A stretch of DNA of 64,000 nt from Gibbula magus. Its lineage: Eukaryota; Mollusca; Gastropoda; Trochida; Trochidae. Numbering within the stretch: position 1 is the first letter of the stretch; the number at the start of each line of letters is the position of its first letter. This document shows positions 26,585-38,100 of the stretch, in pieces. The notes beneath the pieces were generated by a model. That model saw only the letters and a list, made by a program, of their open reading frames with translations. It made no database searches and was not told where the DNA came from. The position numbers and the translations under genes are program-made. Location of the stretch: contig CAKZFU010000070.1 in NCBI GenBank assembly GCA_936450465.1, positions 1-64,000 of the forward strand, in the 5' to 3' direction.

Positions 26585-26635
26585 AATAAAAATAACTGTA
26601 ACACAGAAAATATCGTTGAGTTTTTATTTTATTAT
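26585..26635. terminator. Convergent polyadenylation signals
   Basis: Two overlapping AATAAA signals follow the plus-strand stop at once. TTTATTTTATTATT supplies AATAAA on the minus strand for the gene ending at 26651. Confidence 0.55.
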
Positions 26636-26650
26636 TATTGTTTTTCTTAA

Positions 26651-27448
26651 CTACTTATTCGTGGATAGTACAGTAGGATAGGTGACAATATTGCCTCTGG
26701 TCGACATGTAAAATCCCAAAAGTCTTTTTAACACTTCGGGTTTCAAACACGTAATGTCGTTCAGTTCGAAATGTCCGAGATGAGATAATATATGTTTTTC
26801 GTCCAACCATTCTTTTCCCGGTCGATGTTCGAATTGGACTAGGTCATAGTTGGGAGGAGAAAACAGAACAGAATCGTCTGTGTGAATCCTTTTCAACAGA
26901 GGGCAATGTCTGTAAGATATGAGGAAGGAAGGTATCTGCGCAGGAGTAAGGACGCCTCGTCCGGCCAGTATCATATTCGTTACGGCAAGGTCTCCACCGC
27001 CCCGATCTGTGTATATCTGAGTTACGAACAGGTTGCCCGCACGCGGTGGAGATCTGTCATCGGGATCTCTCGGAACGGCGATGAAACCGTCGTTCCTTCC
27101 GATCCTCGTCTTGGTGTTGTTGATGCCTACCGACGTATATACGATTCGTCCCGATATAAACATCGCCTCGCCGTTGGCCAGGCAGACGAGAGGAGTTTGA
27201 CTTTGAAAAAAGAGTTTCAGGGCGAAGTAGTCCGGAAAGATATCGTCTCCTTTCTTCTTCTTTTGCTTTTCGACCCGATTCCCGTTTTCCGTCCAGTAGA
27301 GGCTTTCGTTTATCACGTGTACTGTTTTTCCGTCCGTGCTGAATATTGGTGCGTCTTTGAGACGTGGAAGACGAATCGAGTTGTTGGTTATGGGCGGGTC
27401 GGACAGACACGATGAAAATGCATCTCTAAAAACTTTAGAAAAAAACAT
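26651..27448 (-). CDS. Unknown protein downstream of DNA polymerase, 265 residues
   Basis: The ATG at 27448 lies inside the last 14 bases of the DNA polymerase gene, in another frame, so the two genes overlap and are probably on one transcript. The protein is well mixed, with basic KQKKKKG (about 60-66). It contains ISGRIVYTSVG (about 98-108) and a Gly/Arg region, and no recognisable catalytic motif or membrane segment. A processivity factor would be a natural partner beside a polymerase, but nothing in the sequence proves it. Confidence 0.75.
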   Translation of the reverse strand: MFFSKVFRDAFSSCLSDPPITNNSIRLPRLKDAPIFSTDGKTVHVINESLYWTENGNRVEKQKKKKGDDIFPDYFALKLFFQSQTPLVCLANGEAMFISGRIVYTSVGINNTKTRIGRNDGFIAVPRDPDDRSPPRAGNLFVTQIYTDRGGGDLAVTNMILAGRGVLTPAQIPSFLISYRHCPLLKRIHTDDSVLFSPPNYDLVQFEHRPGKEWLDEKHILSHLGHFELNDITCLKPEVLKRLLGFYMSTRGNIVTYPTVLSTNK

Positions 27449-28311
27449 CTTCGTTCATTTTTCTTTTCCGTTTATTGTTATTGCCTTCAACGGGAGTCGT
27501 TCGTATAACCAAATCGACCACCTTCGGCAAAATACCGTTGACGTCGGCTTCGACGGCAACGGCGTCGACGAACAGCTTTATGTTTGGGTTCCTCGAAACG
27601 TTCGTCGTTTTCGTGTGCGATTTGGATCCAATCGATACGTGATCTCGTAAATAATGAGCGTTCACGTAGGAGATGGCGTCGTTTAATGTCGTTATCATCC
27701 CCTTTTTCGGGACGATGTCTTGTCGGAGATCGACCAAGAGAATCGTTTTCACAATCTTTTGAAACCGTGTGAGAACTTGCTCGTATTCGAGCTGCATTTC
27801 GGGATGGAGCGAATATTTCGTGACCATGACGAGAAGTCCGTGTTGGGTGCTCGTATCTCCGACAAACATCTTTATCAACGATTTGAACGAAATCCCATAA
27901 CGCACCATGTACTTTAATCCAAGAAGAAACGGATACGGGGTGGTGGCATTCGCTTTCACGAACAGCTGTCTAGATCCATTCGGACAGTCGGCATAATTGT
28001 TTTGGTTCCTCATCTTTTCGAAAAATTTGAAGGCGGTCGAACGTCGTTTTTCTTTTCTTTTCGCGTTGTAGGCCGAAAAAAAATACGGGTTCGTGTAAAC
28101 ACCCCTCTTCAAGGCTGGGAAAAGTTGCTTTTCGACCCAATCCAGGAAAGCGTATATTCTTTTCATGAAAACCTGTCCGTGATTTCGGATGGGCAGATAG
28201 ACTTTATTGCGACGAAACGTTGATGTCTCGAGATCTACCTCGCAACAATCTGTGGGTATGGGTTCCCAATCTTCCTGTGTTCCTGCCACCACCACCGTTT
28301 CTTCTTCTTCT

Positions 28312-28358
<47 letters not shown>

Positions 28359-30944
28359 TTCTTCTTCTTCTTCTTCTTCTTCTTCTTCTTCTTCTTCTTG
28401 GATCGGTGCGTCAAGTGTCGAGGTGAAGTCCGTGATCGAACCAAGATTCCAACCAAAAAAAACAAAATCCCTGAAGGATGCGTTGATAATTTTTTCTAAA
28501 ACGTTAGAGGAGGTGTAGCTGTCTCCCGCCTGTTTAAATTGCATTTTAGAAAAGTCAGACTCGCTCGAACTCAAAACCCAATATTTTTTGGGTTGATAAC
28601 ACATCATCATGGCGGCCGAATTGTTGGTGACTTTGACCGTGGCCGCCTCTCTCACCGTCTGTCCGGGATCCCCGTAAAAGGGATGACAGTCGACGGCAAG
28701 TTTGCGGTTGACGATTTCGATGAGCTTCGGCACCGTCTCGGTGAGAAACGTTTTGGTGTTTTCGACGCTTCCGTCGGTTAATATCACCTGTTTGAACGTG
28801 GAGTCTGTGTCCGCGTACAGTTGCGAAGAATGCGCGTAACCCTCCTCCTTCACCACATCGTCCACGGTTTCCGAAATTTGTCTCAGCACGCATCTCCCGC
28901 TGGCGGCTACCAATTTTCCTGCCGTTTCGTACATCCAACACATGTCGACGTTAAGTCGAAACCCGTAAATGGCGTTGCTTATCATTTTGATTCCCAGCTG
29001 TCTCGAGTTGTGAAAGTCGTATTCGAAGGTTCCTGATTTGTACTTCGCGGCCTCTTTTTTTTCCTTCTCGCGCATCTCTCCTAAAACTGTCAACGCCCGT
29101 TTCGTGGCACTGTCGGGGGAAGTTAGAACACCATAATCCACGAATGGACACAGGAGGGCTCCCGTCCGTGGCGTCTTATTGCTTTCGGGAGGTTTGTCTC
29201 TTTCTCCGACGGGGTCATACACCAAGGAAGAGGTGCCGGTATTCAACTGTTTCATCACCGTTGGATATTCCGATTTTACGTCTACGGCAAAAAGGTTGCT
29301 GGCAAAAAATGGACAGTGGAACCCGACTATGCCGCCCTGAGGAGCTGTTCCTCCGCTGAAACCGATCTGGTTGGAGTTTAGGGTCTCCACGTGGCGATGG
29401 GCTCTGTTCATCTGGGCGTGCATTCCACCGATGTACACTGCCTTTGGTGCGGGAAAAATGTTCTGCGATGCGTTTTCACCTCCGTAGTAGAATCGAACGG
29501 AACTTTGCATGATCTCTGCTGTTCCGAAGAGGAGGTGGAATATTTTGTTTCGCTCCATAGACAGCAGCGGTATCAGTGCGTCTACCGCGCAATACTTTGC
29601 GGCCAAGACTGGCGTCTTGTAGACGTGCATCGTGTCCACGTCGAGTTTCTTTACCCCGATCTTTACGCCAACTTTGGCGAGGTTGGTACCTCGAACCTCC
29701 AAACACTGTGCGTCCCAACAGAAGAGACCTTTCAGATTTTGCTTGAAACGTCCGAAGCGTCGCTGTTCCTCGTCCACCTCCCAGTACATCTTGTTTGTCC
29801 CTTTCAGACCTTGGATCGTTTTCGGAAGAAAAGACGAAAGGGCTTCCCACATTCCCGATATTCCAAGATCTTTGCATCGAGCGTTAATTTTCGGGAAATC
29901 GAAATTGTACGAGTTGAAACCCCCGAGAGAGACGAAACTCCTGGTGGACATGTCGTGTTTGAAGGCCAACAGCATGTCTCGTTCCGTATCCGACTCTTTC
30001 ACGTGGATGACAACCTCGTCGACTTTCACCTCCATCGTCATTGTCTCGAGCGAATCTTGCGTTATGTACTTCACGAGAAAATCTCGTATCGTCCGTTCAG
30101 TCAATAGGCCCTTGCAGTCTAACGTCGTGTACACCCAAACGTCTTTTATTTTATCTCCCCCTTCCATCTCCACGAGACACATGGTATAGATGGGACCCGT
30201 TAAATCGTAAGTCTCCAGATCCAGACAGGCGTGTACGACGTTCGCAAAAGGGTTTTTCAGAAAGCGATAATCGCCCTCGTCCAACGCCGTTATCCATTCG
30301 GTTATAAATCTTCCTTTCAAACCTATCGTTATGTGTTCTCGCTCTCCCACCCGAAATCTGTTGGCCTCCCTCTTCAGGGACTGATCTTGGTTCGAACAAA
30401 TGACCGAGGGGGTCAGTCCCCAAACGTGGCAATTTTCGAGAAGGTTGTCCATTTCGTCTACGGTATCGCAGAGTACCCTGTCGGTAACAACGTAGTCTCT
30501 CGATGGAACGTTTTTTTCTTCCATCACCACCCCCTTGAACAACTTCCATCCCGTTCCTTTAATTTGGGTGAAAGCGCACAACGTGGGAGAAAATTGGTTT
30601 CCTTCGAGAGGGCTGAACAAAACTAATCTCGCCGGTTTATTTCTGATGAAGTACATGTAGTCGTGGGTCGTCCTAAAGACGAGACGAGCATATTCCATTG
30701 GGGTTCCTTTGCCGGACGACATGTATTGCGTCTCCGGCTTAAAGCCGATGCCTATGAAAGGGTTGGCATCGAACCAATCTTTGTAGGTGATGTAGTCTAA
30801 ACACCTGACGAAAAGATCGACCATTACAAAAGGAACCACGACTCCACAGGCCTTGCCGTCTCTCGTCCATCCTGCAAACGTCAAACCCCCAGCGGTATTT
30901 TCGAAGGCGTTGTAAACGTAAACGACAACCTCATCCAACAACAT
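27435..30944 (-). CDS. Family B DNA polymerase with proofreading exonuclease
   Basis: The first ATG is at 30944, giving 1169 residues. Exonuclease motifs are CLDLETYD (Exo I, about 240-247), NSYNFDFP (Exo II, about 344-351) and YCAVDALI (Exo III, about 451-458). Polymerase motif A is VDVKSEYP (about 554-561), motif B is KMISNAIYG (about 653-661) and motif C is YADTDS (about 710-715), with the KKYW motif further on (about 786-789). All metal-binding Asp are present, so it should be active. It is the replicative polymerase by family. A run of about 33 Glu (about 850-882), encoded by a GAA microsatellite, interrupts the thumb region, which is odd for an essential enzyme. It is divergent from the helicase gene. 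Confidence 0.95.
28299..28400. repeat. TTC/GAA microsatellite inside the DNA polymerase gene
   Basis: About 33 TTC triplets on the plus strand, with one TCC variant, encode the polyglutamate run of the polymerase. Confidence 0.9.
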
Positions 30945-31115
30945 CTTGTCAAAGAATGTTGGTGGGTATAACCGCGAGGGTTTCACACCCCCCCCCCCTC
31001 CTTCCTCTTCCTTCCCTCCTTTTCATTGTCTTCTCTTTTGTGGGCGTAGCGTTATATTGGTCAATGGCACCTACAACAGAAAACGCATCAGTTTGGCTTT
31101 GGCTTTAAGGACGTC

Positions 31116-34100
31116 ATGTACTCCTCGGAGCAAGTCAATGGCGATTACGCGGGAGGGGAAGAAGACGACCAAAATGTTGAACTATGCAACTCTGCCATGT
31201 TCTCTCAGCTTTTGGAAGAAAACGAACACATTAAACTTTCGGCTCATAATCAACCACCGGAGGATGAAGATGAAGATTTTTCTCTGTGCGTGCCGTTGAT
31301 AACAAATAGGACGAAAGTGTTCGACTACGGCGATCTGGGGAAGGAATACAGAATGTTGTTTTCGGTGTTTCGCATATTGCTTCAGGGACGACATATTGAC
31401 GCGCGTTTTTCGGACGTCGATGCCTACTTCGCTCGCATTCCTGACCATACTTTTCGAAAAGATAGCAGTGGCAATCACCTCACCACCTTTGCCTGGTGTA
31501 TATTCGTGAAAGGACCTTTTGCTTCGTTGGCCAAATTGTTTAAAAATGCTGTCTGTTTGGCCGTGGTGCTTCACGCGGCCAGTCCCAAGGAGGAAAACGT
31601 CGACTTCACTGAAACTAATTGGTACCTGGGACTTTCGGAAACTTTGGGAGGTTATAACGGTTTGATGAATCTTCAAACGGGATCGCTCACGACAGCCACG
31701 AGTTTGAAAGATGCCAATTTTCTCGCTCCTTCTGCCGGAGTTAACAAAGGGAAAAGAAAGTTCACTCTGAGAAAAGGTGCTTCGAAAACCAACCAGTCGG
31801 TCAACATTCAAACTCTTCCTATGTGTTTGGCCGATTTCGACGTGAACGTGACACGTGTTATACCGAAATGTCCCAACAAATACATTCGGGACGACAGCGA
31901 GGAGGTGTGCTGGTATAAACGCATCATGAATTTTAACGCCGGGGTCGTTTTGAAGTGGTTGGGCTCCACTTACGTTCCCATCGATGCAGACGATGATGGT
32001 CCGCCCGAGTGGAGCGTCAGACATCAAGACGAGGAAGAGGGAGGTCCCGACTATTACCTAATTTCTGGGGATGTGTTGGAGTGTTGGGAGTTTCGGTCCC
32101 CCATGACCATGATTGGATTTTTTCACTCTCGGGTCGGAGGGAACACTTTCCCCATCATGAACGGCCACAAAACCATAAAAGATCTCAGAAGAGAAACGTC
32201 GGCTGTGGTGACGAACCTGCCTTCCTCTTTGCGTTGCGGAGGGCAAGAAGAAGAAGAAGAAGAAGAAAACGACAATGCCGTCGGAAAGATCGGAGACGAA
32301 GACAGCGATGGGCACGATGGTGCGGATGGTCTGATTTTTGATGGGGGTAATTCGGTGGCGAAAAAGAAGCGACGGCGAGGAAGGTTGGATTTCCCTTCTC
32401 AGCAGGACCTTCCGGGAATGGCGCGATATTTCGCACTGACTTGTGGAGGCGACTCGAGTGGGTTTTTCGAGAAAATATTCAACGCGTGCACTTCGTTGGA
32501 ACCTACCCATGTGTTCGGCAGGGTTGCTGCCTTGGTAAAGAAAGATGTCGTTTTGGCCAAGAGCAGATACGAAAAAGACGAAATGGAGCTCAGGTGGCCC
32601 CCGTACGTCAAACAAGACTTTTATAAAACGTGGCTGTTGACGGACGGATCCTGGACGGATTTTTGTCGTGAGGTCATGTGGGAGATGGGTGGTTACGTGA
32701 CGACCCCATACTTCGACAGGTTGATCGTGGGTCAGTTGTGCTGTGGGTTCACTTCGATATATACCCGCATGTACATCTACGGACCGAGGGGGAGCGGGAA
32801 GTCTGGTCTCACAAAAAACATCAGAAGTTTTTTGAATCAAAACAAGACGGCGATAGTCAGGGAAGAGCACTCTGTGACGGAAAGCTCGGAGAGGAGTGGG
32901 TCGAGAAATACGTTGCTTGAAGGAGGCATATCGGAATCACACGAGGGCTATGAGAAGTTTTTAAACCCTCAGTCGCACTCGGCCGTCGCCCAGAGGAAGA
33001 CGTTGCTTAGCGAAGGAAAGATGGTCACCTGCAAACAGGTGTTGATGTCTGATAAAAATTGGGCCACCGTGCAACACACGTCGACCGGAAAATATTCCCT
33101 GATGGTGAGTGGCAATTCCTATCCGGACCAATTCGACGACGCGTTGATGGACAGACACATTATGGTACCTCTCTTCAGACAGTTTTGGAGCGAGAGTCGT
33201 CAAAGGAAACGTCCCATGACATTTTTCGTCGATCTACCTCGCGGTTTATATCTGACGGAGTGCATGCATTCGATGATGATGTTTTTGGCGTTCGTCAGAA
33301 GGTTTGTAGGATTGATTCGTGTAAAACTGTTGGAGATGTCTGAAGAGAATGTGGATTGGCAAGTTCTTACAACTTCTTCTTCTCCTTCTTGGTTGCACGA
33401 GACTGGGGGCGGAGATGGTTTCAGAACCAAGTACGATGCGGCAAAGAAGTGGTGTTCTTTCGTGGGGTTTGAATCTTTCGTGGGACTCAGGTCGAGACAT
33501 AGATCAAGGGTGGAGGACTTTATGGATATTCAACAGTTCATACGGGCCACACATGTCGTGTTGCGATCCGCCCTCAAACGTGGCCAAGGTAATCCACGCA
33601 TCACGCCGTGGACGTTCCTATCCAACGTGGAACTCGCTCGAAAACTGTGTCAGAACATCGTCGTCGAAGAATGTAGAAGTGTCGACGTGAATTCGGTTTT
33701 CGTCGATTTTCAAGATGCCTGTCTGACGCCCGAGGATTATGAAAAACTGTTGGAGAACGTGGTGAAAGCCAGGGAGAAGTGGTTTAAACAGACCCGCAGC
33801 GAAGGAGAAAGACGATCTTCGAAAAAAGGATGGTTCGACGGCTCTCGTGAAGATGAAGGAGAAGAGGATGGGAGCATCTCTGATTTCTCTTACGGAAACA
33901 ACGCGTCGACAGCCGTCGTAAGGTTGAGAGCGAGGGCCGCGGCTTTGGCCGTATCTCTGAACCATTTCTCTTCCACCAAAGAATACATCGAGTGTATCTC
34001 TCGATCGCCACCGAGCTTTCCGAAATATTCGTCGTCGAGGTTGGATAACCTCACTCAAACGAAAAGCAAGGAACTACTTCGTCAGTGTTACATTTCCGTT

Positions 34101-35078
34101 TATGCCACCTGCATCGATCGAAAAAGACTCACCCAAGTCGAATATTGCATATTGAAAAACCTTTTCAACGTCCCGTTGGAACAGCCGGTCCACATGTCGA
34201 TACAACGGGCCTCCATCATGGAAGACGACGAGACGGTCCAAACCCCGTGTTTCGTTCAAGGCGTGGAGGGAGAGGAAGAGGAGGAGCGACAAAACATCGA
34301 GGATGACGAAGACGTGGAACATTTGCTCGGAGAGGGGACGTCTTCCTCGGAGGAAAACAACGACAGGGAAGAGCGCAGACGTATTGAGAGCGAAAGAAGG
34401 ACTCCGAGATCGACGGAACTCCTCGCGAAAGCCATGCCCAGGGCTATATTCGATGAGAACGAATGTCGTTTGCGCACAACGCTTCGATTTAAAAGCAGCG
34501 GCAAAGAACGGCTTCAACGTTTGAGGGAACGATGTTTCATGTCGTCTTGGACCGTGGGAGAACAGTACGCGAAAATGGATCCAAAGGCCGTCAAGGTGTT
34601 TAAAACTTTGACGAACGTCACGATTTTCGTGCCGGTGCTGCCCAGATGGATCTGGTCAAAGGAACACGGTCTGTTGGAACATTATCTGTTTTCATCCGAT
34701 TTCCAGATGAATTTTTGGGGGACCCCCACAACCTCTGACGTCAAATCGCTGCCGGAACCGTCGCCGCTTGTCTCTCAGTTTTCGGGTCCCATATTCGAGA
34801 TGAGAGCCGACGGTTGGTGGGCCCACAAAACGTTTTTTTGTTTATACGAGAAAGATGCGTGGACGAGTTTGGACAAAAACATAGAAGGCAAGCTGTGCTG
34901 CGATCCGATTCGACATCTCGTGCAGACCGTCATGCCCCCCTCTTCTTCGATCACGACGTTTCGTTCCGGCAGTCTGATGGCCAACAAGTTCAGGAAAGCC
35001 AACCAAATCCTCGACGAGACAATGACGAAACGCTTTCGGGAATATGTCTCCGAACTCGGAGATCCTTTCGCCCATTGA
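31116..35078 (+). CDS. SF3-type helicase, probable primase-helicase, 1320 residues
   Basis: A Walker A loop GPRGSGKSG lies at residues 556-564. About 100 residues later comes SGNSYP (665-670), followed by DDALMDRH. This matches superfamily 3 motif C (sensor Asn) and the following arginine finger, as in poxvirus D5 and small DNA virus helicases. The N-terminal 500 residues are unrecognised and could hold a primase domain. Acidic linkers from GAA repeats occur near 375-410. The C-terminal 500 residues look folded, with another acidic linker near 1050-1100. By family it is a hexameric DNA helicase acting at the replication origin or fork. It is divergent from the polymerase gene across a 171-base spacer. 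Confidence 0.75.
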   Translation: MYSSEQVNGDYAGGEEDDQNVELCNSAMFSQLLEENEHIKLSAHNQPPEDEDEDFSLCVPLITNRTKVFDYGDLGKEYRMLFSVFRILLQGRHIDARFSDVDAYFARIPDHTFRKDSSGNHLTTFAWCIFVKGPFASLAKLFKNAVCLAVVLHAASPKEENVDFTETNWYLGLSETLGGYNGLMNLQTGSLTTATSLKDANFLAPSAGVNKGKRKFTLRKGASKTNQSVNIQTLPMCLADFDVNVTRVIPKCPNKYIRDDSEEVCWYKRIMNFNAGVVLKWLGSTYVPIDADDDGPPEWSVRHQDEEEGGPDYYLISGDVLECWEFRSPMTMIGFFHSRVGGNTFPIMNGHKTIKDLRRETSAVVTNLPSSLRCGGQEEEEEEENDNAVGKIGDEDSDGHDGADGLIFDGGNSVAKKKRRRGRLDFPSQQDLPGMARYFALTCGGDSSGFFEKIFNACTSLEPTHVFGRVAALVKKDVVLAKSRYEKDEMELRWPPYVKQDFYKTWLLTDGSWTDFCREVMWEMGGYVTTPYFDRLIVGQLCCGFTSIYTRMYIYGPRGSGKSGLTKNIRSFLNQNKTAIVREEHSVTESSERSGSRNTLLEGGISESHEGYEKFLNPQSHSAVAQRKTLLSEGKMVTCKQVLMSDKNWATVQHTSTGKYSLMVSGNSYPDQFDDALMDRHIMVPLFRQFWSESRQRKRPMTFFVDLPRGLYLTECMHSMMMFLAFVRRFVGLIRVKLLEMSEENVDWQVLTTSSSPSWLHETGGGDGFRTKYDAAKKWCSFVGFESFVGLRSRHRSRVEDFMDIQQFIRATHVVLRSALKRGQGNPRITPWTFLSNVELARKLCQNIVVEECRSVDVNSVFVDFQDACLTPEDYEKLLENVVKAREKWFKQTRSEGERRSSKKGWFDGSREDEGEEDGSISDFSYGNNASTAVVRLRARAAALAVSLNHFSSTKEYIECISRSPPSFPKYSSSRLDNLTQTKSKELLRQCYISVYATCIDRKRLTQVEYCILKNLFNVPLEQPVHMSIQRASIMEDDETVQTPCFVQGVEGEEEEERQNIEDDEDVEHLLGEGTSSSEENNDREERRRIESERRTPRSTELLAKAMPRAIFDENECRLRTTLRFKSSGKERLQRLRERCFMSSWTVGEQYAKMDPKAVKVFKTLTNVTIFVPVLPRWIWSKEHGLLEHYLFSSDFQMNFWGTPTTSDVKSLPEPSPLVSQFSGPIFEMRADGWWAHKTFFCLYEKDAWTSLDKNIEGKLCCDPIRHLVQTVMPPSSSITTFRSGSLMANKFRKANQILDETMTKRFREYVSELGDPFAH

Positions 35079-35080
35079 CT

Positions 35081-35102
35081 GTGTGTGTGTGTGTGTGTGT
35101 GT
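35081..35102. repeat. GT microsatellite between genes
   Basis: About eleven GT units begin three bases after the helicase stop. Confidence 0.85.
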
Positions 35103-35188
35103 TGAATATTGGTTTTTTTATTATTAAATGCATTAAAAATAACAAACGTTGTGATCATTTTCAAACGGGGTTTGGGGGAAGAGACATC

Positions 35189-38100
35189 ATGGACTCCAAG
35201 AAGGGAATATCTCGCCAGTCCATTATTTCTTTTCTTAGGTGGGGGTTTAGAGTCGAGGAAACCAAGGGAAACCTATGGAGGTCGATGACGAATTATCTCG
35301 TGAACGAGTTAGGATTTACTGTTCCAAAAAAACAACACCTGAACAATCTACAGACCGAACTTTACATCAGAGACAGGTGCAAGTCTAAATTCGATCCCAA
35401 CGTCGTCGCCAAATTCAACATCGTTTTAGACAAACTTCAAATTTACGTGGAGGAAGATCTACAAACAGACAGAAACGGAGAGGGTGCAAGGAAGTTGATT
35501 TTGGAAATTCAAAAAAGTCCCAAGGAACATTGGCAACGCTCTTTGGAGGAGGTGGTGGGGCAAAAGACGGAAAAAAGAAAGAAAACGACAAAATCTAACG
35601 CGGAAGATTTTCTTCGTCCAGACGATGTTAGAAATCGCTCGAAGACTGTTTCTCTTCTCAAAAAAATGGGAGTGCCCATCGGTATGTCGGGATCGTCCAA
35701 ACAAATCGGACTACCCGTCCTGGAAGAAAAAGAAGAGAAGGCACAGACTCTTCGCGCGAGCGGAGAGGCTTACTCTCCCCCCGGAAAAGCCAATCGTGCC
35801 GAAAATTATCACAGTTCTCGGAGCAGCGGGAGGGGTAAATCTGGCTACGAAGTGAATTGGGGGGATAGCAGAGATAAAGAGGGTTATGAAGCAAATTGGG
35901 GGAGCGGGAGATACAGACGTAAAGAGGGCTACGAAGAAGAAGATTGGGAGGAACAGACGGTGAAAAAACAACGAGAGCTGGACGAATACGACTGGAAACA
36001 AGAAGTAGACGAACACGGAGAAATGTTTATCAGATTAAGGGCGACAGACGCTTGGGGGATGGTTAAATTAATAGAAGAGCACGAAAAACGCGTTCCTTCC
36101 GAGTTTCAAAATTTGAAAAGAGAGGAATGGCGGGACCGGATCCCGGTAAAAGATGAGAGAACAACAACAACAACAACAGTGGGGCAGAAGCATCGTTCGG
36201 AAGCAGAAGAAGAATTGTGGAAGTCGGGTCTCTTTGACCCTCCGGCGACAGAGGAGATCTCTAATGCTTCGTTGTTAGACTCGCCAATACCTACGATGTC
36301 AATGCAACCGTTACCCACAAACAATAATCCGCACCCGCAACCACCACCACTATCATCATCACCACCACCACCACCACCACTACCACAATCATCATTACCA
36401 CCATTATCATCAGAATCATCATTACCACCACCACCGCCCCCCATCTCCGTTTCTTCTTCTTCGAATGTGCCGCATCCGCCACCCCTCATCTCCGTTTCTT
36501 CTTCTTCTTCTTCTTCTTCAAATGTGCCGCCGCCACCGGCCGTACCACCCTCACAGTCGTCGTCGTCGTCGTCGGTGCCACCTTCTTCACAGGCTACTCC
36601 CAAGGGGAGACCGACGGTCGCGGCGCCCAAGGAAACTTTAATGGAAGAGCTAAAGAGGAGGACACGCCCTTTGAGACACGTAGATACAACGCCCGTAAAG
36701 AAAGAATATGAATCGACGGGCATTGGAAGCGTCATGCGGCGCCAGATTGCCCAAATCAGAGTGCAGGTCGCTCAGAGTGACGATGACAACGATTATTCCT
36801 CCTCCACGGAGTGGTTGGATCCTCTCCCAGCAACTCCCGTTTTTGTCAGTCGGGAAGAACGGAAAAAAGGTCGACAGGAAAAAGACCAACGGGGACAAAG
36901 TAATAGAAAAGAAAAGCTACGACAGCGGCGGGAACAGGAACGGCAAGAAGAACAACAACAACAAAAGCAGCAGCACCAGCAGCAAGATCACGCACAACGG
37001 CGGGAACGACAGCAGCAAGAACGAGATAACGCACAACGACAACAAGAAGAAGAACAACAACGACGAAGACAACAACAGCAGCAGCACCAGCAAGAACAAG
37101 AAGAAGAACAACGACGCAGACAACAACACCAGCAGCACCAGCAAGAACAAGAAGAAGAACAACGACGAAGACAACAACAACAGCAGCAGCACCAGCAAGA
37201 ACGAGAACACGCACAACGACGACAACAACAGCAGCACCAGCAAGAACGAGAACACGCACAACGACGACAACAACAGCAGCAGCAAGAACAAGAAGAAGAA
37301 GAACAACGACGAAGACAAGAGCAAGAGCTTAGAGGAAAACTGCTAACGATAGCGGAGGAAGGGGAGGAGGAGGAGGAGGAAGCGAACTATGGGATTTCGA
37401 AAATGAGTGTGGAAGAAATGGACCTCGAGTTGGACAAAATACAAATGATGAGAGACAGAAGCTATACGCGCTTCGGTTCCGACCAGAACGATGTAAGTTT
37501 TCTCTTAGAAAAATTGTTAAAAAACGAAGCGTCGGCTTTGTACGATTACTTACTTCCTTCTTTGAGCGAATATTATTGTAAATTTCATTTCACGCATGCG
37601 TCGGTCAACACCTCGTCGAATATATTTCCCAAGCCTTACCTGAAACTATTACACGAGTCGAGCGAATATCAATATTATTGCCCCAGTTCTTACGGGGCTG
37701 TGGCCTACGACCTGGGGTTGATGTATCTGTTGGAGACTAGACAGGGGACCGGATTTCCGCTGATCAGAAGACACCCGAGAACCGTTGTCCCCGAGGATGA
37801 TGCGATAACGTTGTCGCAGCGACCCCTACAACTAAACATCGTTCCGCGAAACGCCAGACCCATTATGATGTTTTACGGAAATCGTTACACTCTCTGTTAC
37901 GAAACTGCCATGGGTGCGGCTATGAGAATGCACGGTTTGGATTGCATTACGGGAGGGGAGTACGTCGCAAGTCGTGCTTACGGGACGACGCCGCATCTGT
38001 TGGACCTGATACAACCGGAGCTTGAGATGACTCTTACGACCGACGAACTAAGCGACGTTGCCGCCGTGGTGGCGGGGAACGTCATCCAACTCGCCACCAC

